Source: Streptomyces sp. NBC_01276
GTDB taxonomy: Bacteria; Actinomycetota; Actinomycetes; Streptomycetales; Streptomycetaceae
Assembly: GCF_041435355.1 (NCBI RefSeq)
Contig: NZ_CP108442.1
Location: 4,216,001 to 4,280,000 of the forward strand
Length of the DNA stretch: 64,000 bases
Reading direction: 5' to 3'
Within the stretch, counting starts at the first letter, position 1, and each line of letters begins with the position of its first letter. A program made the position numbers and the translations under genes. Positions 8,529 to 16,867 of this stretch are shown one piece after another. A model generated the notes under the pieces. The model was not told the origin of the DNA and searched no databases. It saw only the letters and a list, made by a program, of their open reading frames with translations.

Positions 8529-9512
8529 CTACGCGTCGAGCGGGTAGATAAGGCCGGACAGGGTGGCCCACGTGGTCAGGGACGGATTGCCTATGAACTT
8601 GAGGTGTCCGTTCGTCTGACAGTCGACCTTGATCGGCACGCCGCCGGCGGCGATTGAGGCCGAGGTGTGCAGCGCGGGCCGCGCCGCGGCAGGAAGCGGC
8701 GCAGCGAGCGGCTGACCGCTCGCGGGCGGGGTGGCGTTGGTTGTCCATGAGACGCCGCCCCGCCATTGCAGGTGCGGGACGCCGCCGAGCATGATCCGCC
8801 GGTACCGCAGTGCCCCTTGCGAGTTGCCCCCGTTGGTGTAGCCGGTGGCGAGGGCGGGCGCGGTCCACCCGATCACGGGGTCGAGGGTCTGCCACGCCGC
8901 GCCGTCCCACCGATCGAGGCCGGCGCCGTTGTCGCGGTACTGGCCGACGTAAGCGCCAGAGAAGCTGAGCCCCCAGCCTCGGGGGATCACTCCGCCGTAC
9001 GCCGTGGTGTAGCGGCGGCGGTCGGCGAGCGCCGAGCCCCACGTGATCCCGCCCGTTCCCGCGGACGTGCCGGCCGGCACGGTGATTTCCCACAGCCGCA
9101 GCGCGGCCGGCGGAAGCGAGGGCGGGGTCGGCGTCGCGGTCTCGGCGCCGCGGATGATCTCGAGGCGGGCGAGGGTCTGTGTGCCGGTGTCGTACAGCTC
9201 GTCGTACACCCGCAGCACAACAGCGTCGATGCGCCCGTACTGCGCGTGTCCGTCGCCGATTGCGAGGGTCTCGGGGGCGGTCACGGCGACGGGGTAGGCG
9301 CCTTGTGCGTCGGTGCCTTGCACCACGGCGCGACCGACGCCGATCTGTACTTGCATGGCGCCGACGCCGGTCGCGTTGAGTGCTGTTCCGCCGGCGATCA
9401 CACCGTCGCGAGTCGTCATCGCGGACTCGGGCGCCATGACGCCGAGCGGCACGAGTCGGGTGTCCTCGCGGGTCTGACCAGCAGGGAGCAGCCATCCGGC
9501 ACGCACGGTCAA
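8529..9512 (-). CDS. Phage baseplate/minor tail protein
   Basis: The 327-residue protein starts at ATG 9512, 12 bp downstream of the stop of the distal-tail gene. The N-terminal half (GWLLPAGQTREDTRLVPLGVMAPES) resembles the common actinophage minor tail protein that follows Dit. The C-terminal half is a beta-rich domain with YRRIMLGGVPHLQWRGGV. No catalytic motif is seen. It probably forms part of the tail tip. Confidence 0.65.
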   Translation of the reverse strand: MTVRAGWLLPAGQTREDTRLVPLGVMAPESAMTTRDGVIAGGTALNATGVGAMQVQIGVGRAVVQGTDAQGAYPVAVTAPETLAIGDGHAQYGRIDAVVLRVYDELYDTGTQTLARLEIIRGAETATPTPPSLPPAALRLWEITVPAGTSAGTGGITWGSALADRRRYTTAYGGVIPRGWGLSFSGAYVGQYRDNGAGLDRWDGAAWQTLDPVIGWTAPALATGYTNGGNSQGALRYRRIMLGGVPHLQWRGGVSWTTNATPPASGQPLAAPLPAAARPALHTSASIAAGGVPIKVDCQTNGHLKFIGNPSLTTWATLSGLIYPLDA

Positions 9513-9524
9513 GGCGGGGCCTCC

Positions 9525-10430
9525 TTACCAGTAGGCGGAGCGCCATCGGAGAGACGCCGAGGCGCGGGGGTCGGTCGATCCGGGGGCCGCGCGAAAGAGG
9601 AGCGAGGTCGCCCCCGGGTCGAGGGCGAAAGCCTGCTCGGGCGTGCTGCGGGCCGTCGCGGTGTAGAGGCGCGAGGCGGTGCGGTTGAGCGTCACCGTTC
9701 CGTCGCGGGTGTCGACGAGCAGCTCGTCGTCGGCGGCGAGGTCGATGTCGTACTCGATCACCTCGCCCGTGCCCACGTTGGTCAAGGAAGGAAGGGAGAC
9801 AGGGCCGCGGATCGTGATGGTGGGGTGCGCGGGCGCGTCGCCCTCGTTGACGGCGCGCAGCGATCCCGTGCTGCCCGGGGTGCCGAACGCAAGCGGGTAG
9901 AGGAGCCGTTCCGGGCCCGGGGTCACGAGCCAGTCGAGGCCGGCCTCGGGGGCGGGCAGTACGGTCTCGACCTGCTGCTCGATCACGCTGTACCGGCGGG
10001 GGTCGCTGGCCTCGAATTGCAGCGCGGCCCCGGTGACGATGCCGATCGCATATCCGCCCGTGCCGACGGGCACGGCGCGTCGGATGCACCGTGCCCACGA
10101 CAGCAGGGGCGGTGAGTCATCGAGTTGGATCACGAGTGCCTGCTCGTCGTCGCGGAGCGCGGTTGCCGCGGACAGGGTTCGCACGGCGGCCCCCATGCGC
10201 CCGGGGTCGGTACGGATCACGACGCCGTCGAGGGTGATCGTCCGCGGCTCGGCGAGCAGCCGGCCGGGGTAGGCGCCGTGCGCGTCGGCTCGGGCGACGG
10301 TTCCCGAGGCGGTGCCGGGGGTGTCCTCCCATCCGGTGAGGGACCGCCACCCGTACGCGGTGCGCGGGCCGAGCAGCAGCTCGCCGAACTGGACGTGTCC
10401 GGCGAGGGTGACCAGATCACCCGGGGCCAC
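9525..10430 (-). CDS. Distal tail (Dit-like) protein
   Basis: GTG 10430 gives 301 residues. The N-terminal part (GELLLGPRTAYGWRSLTGWED, then ARADAHGAYPGRLLAEPRTITLDG) and the C-terminal beta-sandwich with SASLRWRSAYW follow the build of phage tail-family/Dit proteins, which link the tail tube to the tip. It lies directly after the tape measure gene, as expected. An in-frame TGA lies just before its start; see the tape-measure entry for a possible lost stop. Confidence 0.75.
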   Translation of the reverse strand: MAPGDLVTLAGHVQFGELLLGPRTAYGWRSLTGWEDTPGTASGTVARADAHGAYPGRLLAEPRTITLDGVVIRTDPGRMGAAVRTLSAATALRDDEQALVIQLDDSPPLLSWARCIRRAVPVGTGGYAIGIVTGAALQFEASDPRRYSVIEQQVETVLPAPEAGLDWLVTPGPERLLYPLAFGTPGSTGSLRAVNEGDAPAHPTITIRGPVSLPSLTNVGTGEVIEYDIDLAADDELLVDTRDGTVTLNRTASRLYTATARSTPEQAFALDPGATSLLFRAAPGSTDPRASASLRWRSAYW

Positions 10431-12850
10431 TGGTCACCCCTGCCCTTGGCGTGCCAGGCGAGCGCGACCGCGGTCTGATCGGCGGTGGCGTTGCCGGCGT
10501 GCCAGTTCTCGATGTGGACTGCCGGCCCCCAACTACCGCCCGCGCCAGCCCCGGTGGTGGGGGCGCCGGCGGTGGCGAACTGAGGGGCGGCGGGGACCGA
10601 GACGAGTCGGCGCATGGTGCGGTCGACGGCGGGGGCGCCGGCCTTGATGCCCTCGACGATGCCCGCCGGGATGAACTTGCCGATCTTGTCTCGCATGAGG
10701 CGCGACGGCGAGTGAATCCCGAGCGCTTTTGCAATGGGTCCGGGAATCAAGTTTTTGGCCCAAGACATGAGCGTCGAGCGGAGCCAACCGCCCATGGCTT
10801 TTATGCCGTTCCAAAGGCCGTAAATCAGGTCGCGGCCCTTGTCGTACAGCATCGAGCCAAAGTCGCCGAAATAGCCGGCGATCATGCCCGGTAGTCCGCG
10901 GACCCAATCAAGCATCTCACCGGCTTTGCGAACTGTTCCCGACTTGATCGAGTCCCAATGCTTGATGATCAGGCCGACGAGCGTCCAGTTCAGGAAGAAG
11001 TCGACGATGCGGCCCGGGATTCCGCGCACCCAATCAACGGTGGCATTCCATGCGCTTACGGTTCCCGACTTGATCGAGTCCCAATACTTGATGATGAGCC
11101 CGACGAGCGTCCAGTTCAGAAAGAAAGAAAGGATCTGCTGTCCGACCCATTGGAGCTTTCCCCAGACCCAATCCCACGCCGCCTTTGTGGCGCCAACGAT
11201 GGTGTCCCAGTTGGCGACGATCAGGGCGACGATGCCGACTACGGCGGCGATCACGAGCGCGATCGGGCCCATGGCGAGCAGCCACGCCGCAGCCATCCGG
11301 GCGCCCTGTATCAGGGACTGCGTACCCATGAGCACCCACGCGCCGACCACCCGTAGAGCGGTCGCGCCGGCGCTCACACCCTGCGCGACCCAACCCGCCA
11401 ACATTGTGGCGTTGAGCAGGACAAACCGTCCTGCAGCGGCTATGCCGGCCGCGGTCTGAGTGGCCCATCCGGTGACGACTGCGGTCGTCGTTGTCCACGC
11501 AGTGACGCCGAGCGCGATGAGCGTCGGCAGCATCAGGATGGCGATCACGCCGGCGGCGATCGAGAGCGCCGTCGAGTGCTCAGAGATCCACCCGACGGAC
11601 GCACGGAACGCACCGCCGAGCCCACCCTCGCCCAGCCAATCGGCAGCCTTCTCAATTACGGGGATCGCATAGTTCCCGAGGACCCCGACGACCTTCTGCT
11701 CTATTCCTCGCTTGAATGCTTCGAGCTTAGTCGCCGCATTGTCGTGCAATGCTTTACCGGCGGCGTCGGTAGCGCCCTTAACGTCGCCGAGCGCCTTTAC
11801 TGCGCTCGAAGGATCGAGCGAGTAGATCGCTTTCTGCATGTCCTCGGCCTTGGTGCCGAAGAGTCCGAGCGCGATCTCGCTCTGCTTCGCAGGGTCCTTG
11901 ACGCCGCGCAGCTTGTCGAGGACTTGATCGAGCGCCTTTGCTGCTTCCGGTCCACCCTTCTGAAAGACCTTCTGCATTTTCTCGGCAGAAAAGCCAAGAT
12001 CCTCATAGGCGGTCGCCGTTGCCTCGCCCATCCCCTGAGCCATCAGGGTGAATTCCTTGAGACTGTCAGCGACGACATCGGCGTCTCGCGCGCCGCCCTT
12101 GAGCCCTTGCTGCAAAAGGCCCATCGACGTCTGAGCGTCGAGACCCAGCTGCCGGAACTCAGTCGGGTATTCCGCGAACGTGTCGAGCAGGTCCTCGGCG
12201 ACGTCGACGCCGTTCTGCGTGCCCCGAACGAGCACGTCGAGCGCTTCCTCCGCGGAGTCGGCGAGCCCGGTTTTCATCATCGTGCCGACGGCACGAGAAA
12301 CCTTGGACACGTCCTCGCCCATGACCGAGGCAGCACTCGCGACCTGCGTCGCAAGCGTCTTGACCTGGCCCTGCGTGGCGTCCGGCGGGAGGAGTCCGCC
12401 CCGCGCGATGCCCTTGATGATCTCGGCGCCGTCGGCGACCGAGTCGACGATCGCCGAGGCGTACAGGTCGCCGGCGACCTTGCCGTATGTCTTGGCTACC
12501 GGGCCGGTGGCGCCGAGCTGCGCCTGCAACTGCCCCGGCACCTTGGCCTGTTCGAGCGCCTGCCCGATCCCGGCCATGAGAGCGCCACCGATCGCGGCGC
12601 CGATGGCCGCAGCAGCGAACCCTCGCAGCGCGGTCCCCATGCCCGAGCTCGCCTGTTCGGCGCCGTCGGACGCGCCCTCGGCGAGCCCGTCGCCGAGAGC
12701 GTCGCCGGCCTGATCGCCGGCGCGCTCGGCCTCGGCGGCGATCCGGTCGCCGCCAGCCTGTACCGCAGCGCGGGCGCGGGACATGCCCGCATCGGCCCCC
12801 GAGTCGTCGATCGTGACGGTGGCGGCGAGCTCGCCCACCATGAGCGCCAT
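10217..12850 (-). CDS. Tape measure protein
   Basis: The 877-residue ORF starts at ATG 12850. It has an Ala/Gly-rich coiled-coil N-terminus (VTIDDSGADAGMSRARAAVQ), a TP901-type core (SAEKMQKVFQKGGPEAAKAL), several hydrophobic helices near residues 430-560, and two near-identical modules built on FFLNWTLVGLIIK-WDSIKSGTV separated by about 40 residues. It sets tail length and enters the cell with DNA. The reading frame runs 214 bp into the Dit gene. The expected end is HAKGRG followed by a stop near 10431; one extra G in the GGGG run there would restore it. Confidence 0.9.
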   Translation of the reverse strand: MALMVGELAATVTIDDSGADAGMSRARAAVQAGGDRIAAEAERAGDQAGDALGDGLAEGASDGAEQASSGMGTALRGFAAAAIGAAIGGALMAGIGQALEQAKVPGQLQAQLGATGPVAKTYGKVAGDLYASAIVDSVADGAEIIKGIARGGLLPPDATQGQVKTLATQVASAASVMGEDVSKVSRAVGTMMKTGLADSAEEALDVLVRGTQNGVDVAEDLLDTFAEYPTEFRQLGLDAQTSMGLLQQGLKGGARDADVVADSLKEFTLMAQGMGEATATAYEDLGFSAEKMQKVFQKGGPEAAKALDQVLDKLRGVKDPAKQSEIALGLFGTKAEDMQKAIYSLDPSSAVKALGDVKGATDAAGKALHDNAATKLEAFKRGIEQKVVGVLGNYAIPVIEKAADWLGEGGLGGAFRASVGWISEHSTALSIAAGVIAILMLPTLIALGVTAWTTTTAVVTGWATQTAAGIAAAGRFVLLNATMLAGWVAQGVSAGATALRVVGAWVLMGTQSLIQGARMAAAWLLAMGPIALVIAAVVGIVALIVANWDTIVGATKAAWDWVWGKLQWVGQQILSFFLNWTLVGLIIKYWDSIKSGTVSAWNATVDWVRGIPGRIVDFFLNWTLVGLIIKHWDSIKSGTVRKAGEMLDWVRGLPGMIAGYFGDFGSMLYDKGRDLIYGLWNGIKAMGGWLRSTLMSWAKNLIPGPIAKALGIHSPSRLMRDKIGKFIPAGIVEGIKAGAPAVDRTMRRLVSVPAAPQFATAGAPTTGAGAGGSWGPAVHIENWHAGNATADQTAVALAWHAKGRGDQWPRVIWSPSPDTSSSASCCSARAPRTGGGPSPDGRTPPAPPREPSPEPTRTAPTPAGCSPSRGRSPSTAS

Positions 12851-12856
12851 GGGGCC

Positions 12857-13563
12857 TCACCTCCGGGGGGTTCCGCCTCCCGTCGGGGAGGTGTCGGGCG
12901 GAGGTGTGAGGACCCGCGCGAGGCGGGATTCAGCAGAGAGCAGGGCGAGGATGCGAACGCGCAGCCAACGCCACGAGCGGGCGCGCAGCAGGCCCGGGGT
13001 GCCTAGGTCGATGCCGTAGACCTCGTGCAGATCAGCCTCGACGAGCGGCCACTCGGCGAGGATCTGCGCCCATGTCAGTGAGGCTTGCGGCCCTTTTTGC
13101 CCTTTCCTCGGGCGGGTGCCGGGCGGGTACTCGTACCACTCGTAGAGCCCCGAGACGGGGTCGAGCTCGCCGCACCCGATCGGTTCCGGCGAGCTGCCCG
13201 GTTCGGGGCCAACCTGTTTGGGTCGCCGGCCGCGTTCCAGTACCGCTCTGCCGCGGCCTTGTCCTGCGCGATCCACACCATGGCGGTGATCGCCGAATGT
13301 TTGAGGACTGGCCACTTCACGCCGTCGGCGACCATCTGATCGTGCGCCGGCCCAAGTACCTCGCGGTACAAGTCGCGCTCGGCGGCGTCGCCGAGCACCT
13401 GCTCGTCGGCCCGTCCGCCGTCCGCGGCGACCGCGGCGGCGTTGATCAGAGCCTGCGTGCGCAGACCGATCTCGGCCGAGGGCGCGGGCACGGTGTAGAG
13501 GCGGCCGGCGACGGGCAGCTCGAGCCGCTCGTCGAGCAGCTCGTCGAGTGCCTCGAACGCCAC
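12857..13563 (-). CDS. Tail assembly chaperone, frameshifted long form (gpGT-like)
   Basis: This is the product made when ribosomes slip -1 at 13216-13222. The first 116 codons are those of the short form; 119 further residues are then read in the -1 frame to the stop at 12857, for about 235 residues. The extension (PKQVGPEPGSSPEPIG, later GLYEWYEYPPGTRP and SLTWAQILAEWPLVEADLHEVYGID) is a coherent T-domain-like sequence without its own plausible start. Such fusions recruit tube protein to the tape measure during tail assembly. It sits directly upstream of the tape measure gene, the canonical position. Confidence 0.8.
13075..13563 (-). CDS. Tail assembly chaperone, short form (gpG-like)
   Basis: GTG 13563, overlapping the stop of the tail tube gene, opens a 162-residue zero-frame product. 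Residues up to about 115 are a helical domain with MAFEALDELLDERLELPVAGR and VLGDAAERDLYREVLG. The zero-frame tail after the slip site is low-complexity (Arg/Ser/Thr/Gly), as expected for the non-shifted form. Together with the long form it chaperones tape measure and tube assembly. Confidence 0.8.
   Translation of the reverse strand: MAFEALDELLDERLELPVAGRLYTVPAPSAEIGLRTQALINAAAVAADGGRADEQVLGDAAERDLYREVLGPAHDQMVADGVKWPVLKHSAITAMVWIAQDKAAAERYWNAAGDPNRLAPNRAARRNRSGAASSTPSRGSTSGTSTRPAPARGKGKKGRKPH
13216..13222 (-). promoter_or_regulatory. -1 programmed ribosomal frameshift slippery site CCCAAAC
   Basis: On the minus strand the zero frame reads GAC CCA AAC AGG, so the heptamer is C CCA AAC, a perfect X-XXY-YYZ site. 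After a -1 slip the codons are CCC AAA CAG GTT, leading into the conserved-looking C-terminal extension. Its position in the tail chaperone gene is exactly where siphophages use this signal. Confidence 0.85.
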
Positions 13564-14102
13564 TACGCATCACCTGCCTTAAGCGTCTTGGCCTCGGCGG
13601 CGGCGAACGTGCCCCCACCGGCGACAGGGTTTGTGATCTCGACGAGCGGGCCGGACCCGGTAAGCGTCACCTTGATCGTGTCGACCTCATCCGGGCCGCC
13701 CCCGTCGGGCTCCCACGTCACCAGGGCGGAACCTTCCTGCGCGTCCGCGGCCCCGTTGCGGTCGTAGTAGCGGACCCGTACATAGCTCTTGGCGCCGAAC
13801 GATCGCGACGCCTTCCGCAGCGCCTCTTGCGCTGCGTTAAAGACGCCGGTTGTGGGGTGCGCGCGGTGCGCGATCGTGGTCTCGATCGACCACGCGAGCA
13901 TGGTTACGGCCTGCTCGCTCCACCCCTCGGCGTCGTAGGTCGTCACCTCCTGCTGCGTTGGCTCCACCTTCGGCGTGAACTCGGTGACCCCTGGAACGAG
14001 GGTCCATATCGGCGTACCGGGCGTCGTGCCCATGTCCAGCTCAAGCCGGTAGCGGCGCGCAAGCGCGGTTACGGTCTCGGCCGGGGGCGTCGGGGTGCTC
14101 AA
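13563..14102 (-). CDS. Major tail (tube) protein
   Basis: The 179-residue protein, starting at ATG 14102, contains WTLVPGVTEFTPKVEPTQQEVTTYD followed by alternating beta-strand sequence (SYVRVRYYDRNG, ALVTWEPDGG, DTIKVTLTGSGPLVEITNP). This is the standard pattern of siphophage tube proteins of the Actinobacteria. It lies directly before the frameshifted chaperones and after the connector genes. It polymerises around the tape measure to form the tail tube. Confidence 0.85.
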   Translation of the reverse strand: MSTPTPPAETVTALARRYRLELDMGTTPGTPIWTLVPGVTEFTPKVEPTQQEVTTYDAEGWSEQAVTMLAWSIETTIAHRAHPTTGVFNAAQEALRKASRSFGAKSYVRVRYYDRNGAADAQEGSALVTWEPDGGGPDEVDTIKVTLTGSGPLVEITNPVAGGGTFAAAEAKTLKAGDA

Positions 14103-14111
14103 TGGCGCCTC

Positions 14112-14543
14112 CTATTCGAGGTTGGGGTGCGCCCGGTGGGCGCGCACGTGGAAGTTGGCGGAGCGCTCCCAGCGGCCGGCCGAGTCGGACCCGATCGGGG
14201 CGGCCGAGACGCGAAAGACGAGCTGCGCCCGGACCGAGCCGAGTAGGTGCGGGCCGCTGCCGTGCAGCACCTCGTGCACCTGGTCGTCGAGGGCGTCAAC
14301 CTCGCGGGGGTCGACCCCCGCGCGTGTGCGCGCCTGCACGCCGGTGGTGGTGTCGGTGAGCACGGGCGAGTCGGTGACCGGGTAGGCGGCGAGGCAGATC
14401 ACGCGGTCGGGAACGGGGGGAAGCGCGGCAATGGTGATCGCGGTCTCGCCCGCGGCGTACGGGCCGTCGGTGCGGTAGATGCCGACACCCTGCTCGTGCA
14501 GCAGGCGGGCGAGACCGTCGAGCAGGTCGACGGTGTAGGTCAT
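14112..14543 (-). CDS. Tail terminator / minor capsid-type connector
   Basis: The 143-residue protein (MTYTVDLLDGLARLLHEQGV at the start, VFRVSAAPIGSDSAGRW later) has the size and position of the phage tail terminator, which caps the tail tube and joins it to the head. It overlaps the upstream gp10-like gene by 4 bp and precedes the tube gene. Family assignment is by order and general pattern. Confidence 0.65.
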   Translation of the reverse strand: MTYTVDLLDGLARLLHEQGVGIYRTDGPYAAGETAITIAALPPVPDRVICLAAYPVTDSPVLTDTTTGVQARTRAGVDPREVDALDDQVHEVLHGSGPHLLGSVRAQLVFRVSAAPIGSDSAGRWERSANFHVRAHRAHPNLE

Positions 14544-14890
14544 CGCAGCGCGCGCCGGATCTGCGCAGCGATCAGCGCCTGCACCTCGCCCGCGGTCTCG
14601 GGCAGCACGCCCTCGAGGTACTTCGCGCTGCGCCCTGGGGCGTGCCGCGCGGTCATGTCCTCATGGACGCGGGCGGCGTACGGGGTGTCGAAGGACACCG
14701 CGGCGACGAGCTGCTGCTCGTCGACCGAGGTCGCGCCGCTCCGTTCGAGGGTGCCCTCGTTGATCGGCACGCGCTGCCTGCTCGCGGCGAGGACGTGCTC
14801 GGCGCCGAGCAGCACCCCGCGGGCCGCTGCCTCGCGCATCGCGTCGGCGACGGCGTCGCCATTCCAGCGCAGTCGGGCACGCGGGCTCAT
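14540..14890 (-). CDS. HK97 gp10-like head-tail connector
   Basis: ATG 14890 overlaps the stop of the upstream gene (ATGA), which is better than the in-frame ATG at 14896; this gives 116 residues. The motif YAARVHEDMTARHAPGRSAKYLEGVL, shortened here, is characteristic of the gp10-like tail-completion family. It is one of four small connector genes between capsid and tail tube. Confidence 0.7.
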   Translation of the reverse strand: MSPRARLRWNGDAVADAMREAAARGVLLGAEHVLAASRQRVPINEGTLERSGATSVDEQQLVAAVSFDTPYAARVHEDMTARHAPGRSAKYLEGVLPETAGEVQALIAAQIRRALR

Positions 14891-15207
14891 TCGCACACCA
14901 CCTCCGTGGACGCGGGAACCGGTAGGCCCGGGGCGGTGTGCGAGGCGGCGCTGATCACGGTGGTGATCCGTCCGCCGGGCAGGGTGACGCGCGATCCGGG
15001 CGGGCAGGTAAGGCCCGGGGCGGCGATGATCTGCGCGCTGCTGGCGACCGTGCGCCCGTCCGGGGCACGCACCATGCGCACCGCCTCGCCGACGAGCGCG
15101 GGATGCTCGACGCGCGGCCCGTACGTCGGCCCGTACGCGCCGTCGCCCAAGTAGGGCTCGACGCCGATCCGGTGGCGGAGCAGGGACGGCGGGACGCGCG
15201 TCACCAT
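14887..15207 (-). CDS. Head closure / head-tail connector protein
   Basis: The ORF is open further upstream, but the sensible start is ATG 15207 or GTG 15204. GTG 15204 overlaps the preceding TGA. The 106-residue product is beta-rich (RHRIGVEPYLGDGAYGPTYG; RVTLPGGRITTVISAA), as in stopper proteins. Role inferred from its order between the adaptor and gp10-like genes. Confidence 0.6.
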   Translation of the reverse strand: MVTRVPPSLLRHRIGVEPYLGDGAYGPTYGPRVEHPALVGEAVRMVRAPDGRTVASSAQIIAAPGLTCPPGSRVTLPGGRITTVISAASHTAPGLPVPASTEVVCE

Positions 15208-15605
15208 GCCATCACCCGCCCCGGTTCGAGGCCGGCGCGGCGCAGCACCCGCGCGGCACGCGGGGCGAGCTCGACGCCGGACGCGCCCGCGGTCGAGGCG
15301 GCGCGGCCGGACAGGGATACCGGGCCGATCGAGACCGAGTCCCACTTACCCGCGGCCCCGGTGCCGTCGTCGCCGGCGGCGAGCCAATACTCGACCTGCG
15401 CGCACACCGCCGAGCCAAGGGCGGCGCCGATCGTCGGGTCGGTCGGGTCGCCGTCGTCGTCCACGCGATAGATCGCGGTCAGCAGCGCCGAGTCGATGTC
15501 CTCGCCGGCCCGCGCGATCAGCCGCTCGGCCTCGGGCGGCGCCGGAGTGCCGAGCCATGCGGCGAGCGCCTCGGGGGTGGCGTAGGGCTGTCGTGCCACG
15601 ATCAC
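15201..15605 (-). CDS. Head-tail adaptor (gp6-like)
   Basis: The 134-residue protein begins with a helical part (PEALAAWLGTPAPPEAERLI, ARAGEDIDSALLTAIYRV) and includes IGAALGSAVCAQVEYWLAAG. This helical pattern, size and position right after the capsid gene fit the gp6/gp15-type adaptor that binds the portal. It overlaps its neighbours by 4-7 bp on each side. Confidence 0.65.
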   Translation of the reverse strand: MIVARQPYATPEALAAWLGTPAPPEAERLIARAGEDIDSALLTAIYRVDDDGDPTDPTIGAALGSAVCAQVEYWLAAGDDGTGAAGKWDSVSIGPVSLSGRAASTAGASGVELAPRAARVLRRAGLEPGRVMAW

Positions 15606-15835
15606 CCCCTCTTGCTGCGGGCAGCAGAACGGCCCGCAGGCTTGGTGTCCTGCGGGCCGTCCGGTTCGCTGGTCTGCTCGTCGCCGAGCGGTTCGAGGCT
15701 GTAGCCATGGCGCCGGAAGTAGAGCAGCGCCCCCTCGTTAGGGTCGGTCGCGGTGGCGCGGCCGGCCGTGAAAGTGACGCCGGCGACGTGCTCGTCGCCC
15801 TCGTGCGGGGCCGTGATCTCGTACCGGCCCATCAC
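15602..15835 (-). CDS. Small phage head-region protein
   Basis: The 77-residue protein (GRYEITAPHEGDEHVAGVTF, then ALLYFRRHGYSLEPL and a Lys/Arg/Ser-rich tail) is coupled by 4-bp overlaps to the capsid and adaptor genes. Similar small proteins occur here in many streptomycete siphophages. Function unknown; it could be a minor head or connector component. Confidence 0.55.
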   Translation of the reverse strand: MMGRYEITAPHEGDEHVAGVTFTAGRATATDPNEGALLYFRRHGYSLEPLGDEQTSEPDGPQDTKPAGRSAARSKRG

Positions 15836-16842
15836 TGAACCTTGATGTTCCGCAGGACGGCGGCGCTCTTAGTGGCCTTGAGCGCGACCGCGACGGGCCC
15901 GAGCTCGACCTCGCCGGTCTTGACGGCGCCCGCGGTGGTGAAGTCGGGCAGCCACTGCCGCACGAGCTGCCCGCCAACGGTGCTCACACCGTGGAAGCCA
16001 TCGAGGCCGAGGCGGACGACGTAGAGATCGGACAGGCCCAGGATCGCGGCGCCGGCGCCCGCGCCGTCGACGTCGCGGGACTCGATCGGGATAACCGGGG
16101 TGGTGGCGCCGGCCTTGTCGCCGAGATCCACCAGGGGGATTCCGTTGTACGTCTCGATCTGCTGCCCGAACGCGTCCGCGGTCCGGTCGTAGTAGCCGGC
16201 CCGACGGGCGAGCGACCGCACCCGCGAGAGCGTCTTCTTGTTGCCGAAGATCGCCGACGGGGTGCCGTCGAGCAGGGCGAGGAACTCGTCGAGGACGTCG
16301 AGCGCGTCGTTCGCCTTCCCCGCATCCGAGCCGAGGGTCGCCCCGGTCCAGTCGAGCGAGGCGCCCGCGCCCATCTCCGTAGAGCTGCCGGCGAGCGCCT
16401 TGTCGAGCCCGTCGAATCCCGCCTCGGCGCCCGGGGTCGTGACCCGCTTGCCGTTGATGACCTGATCGGAGAAGAACGCCCGAGCTGACTTGATCGTCTG
16501 GCCCATCTGAAACGTGGTCTCGTTCGTTGCCGCGGCGCCGAGGTTGGACAGCACGCGGTCGACCTCGAACGCCCCGCCCAACGGGGAGAGATCGACGGTG
16601 TAGCGCTGCCGCTTGGCCTGCGCCTTGGGGTACTCGGTGTTCATCGGCCGGAACTGCGCGGGCCGCTCGGTGATCAGTCGGGTGTATCCGTACGTGAGGG
16701 TGGCGCCGCCACCCGCAGGGCTCACGACGTCGTCAAAGGTGAGGTTGTCGAGCAGCCAAGACGACTTACGGAACTCGTCGATCACCATGGTGTCGACGTC
16801 ATCCTGCGTGTTCAGCCGCGCGTCGGCGAGAGTGATTGCCAT
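15832..16842 (-). CDS. Major capsid protein (HK97 fold)
   Basis: The 336-residue protein contains typical capsid features: an N-arm, YTVDLSPLGGAFEVDRVLSN, SDQVINGKRVTTPGAEAGFDG, the LLDGTPSAIFGNKKTLSRVR segment, and ETYNGIPLVDLGDK. It follows the scaffold gene and precedes the connectors. The length is normal for actinophage capsid proteins without a fused scaffold. It builds the icosahedral shell. Confidence 0.9.
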   Translation of the reverse strand: MAITLADARLNTQDDVDTMVIDEFRKSSWLLDNLTFDDVVSPAGGGATLTYGYTRLITERPAQFRPMNTEYPKAQAKRQRYTVDLSPLGGAFEVDRVLSNLGAAATNETTFQMGQTIKSARAFFSDQVINGKRVTTPGAEAGFDGLDKALAGSSTEMGAGASLDWTGATLGSDAGKANDALDVLDEFLALLDGTPSAIFGNKKTLSRVRSLARRAGYYDRTADAFGQQIETYNGIPLVDLGDKAGATTPVIPIESRDVDGAGAGAAILGLSDLYVVRLGLDGFHGVSTVGGQLVRQWLPDFTTAGAVKTGEVELGPVAVALKATKSAAVLRNIKVQ

Positions 16843-16867
16843 AGGCGGGATCTCCAGTCAGAAGGGG

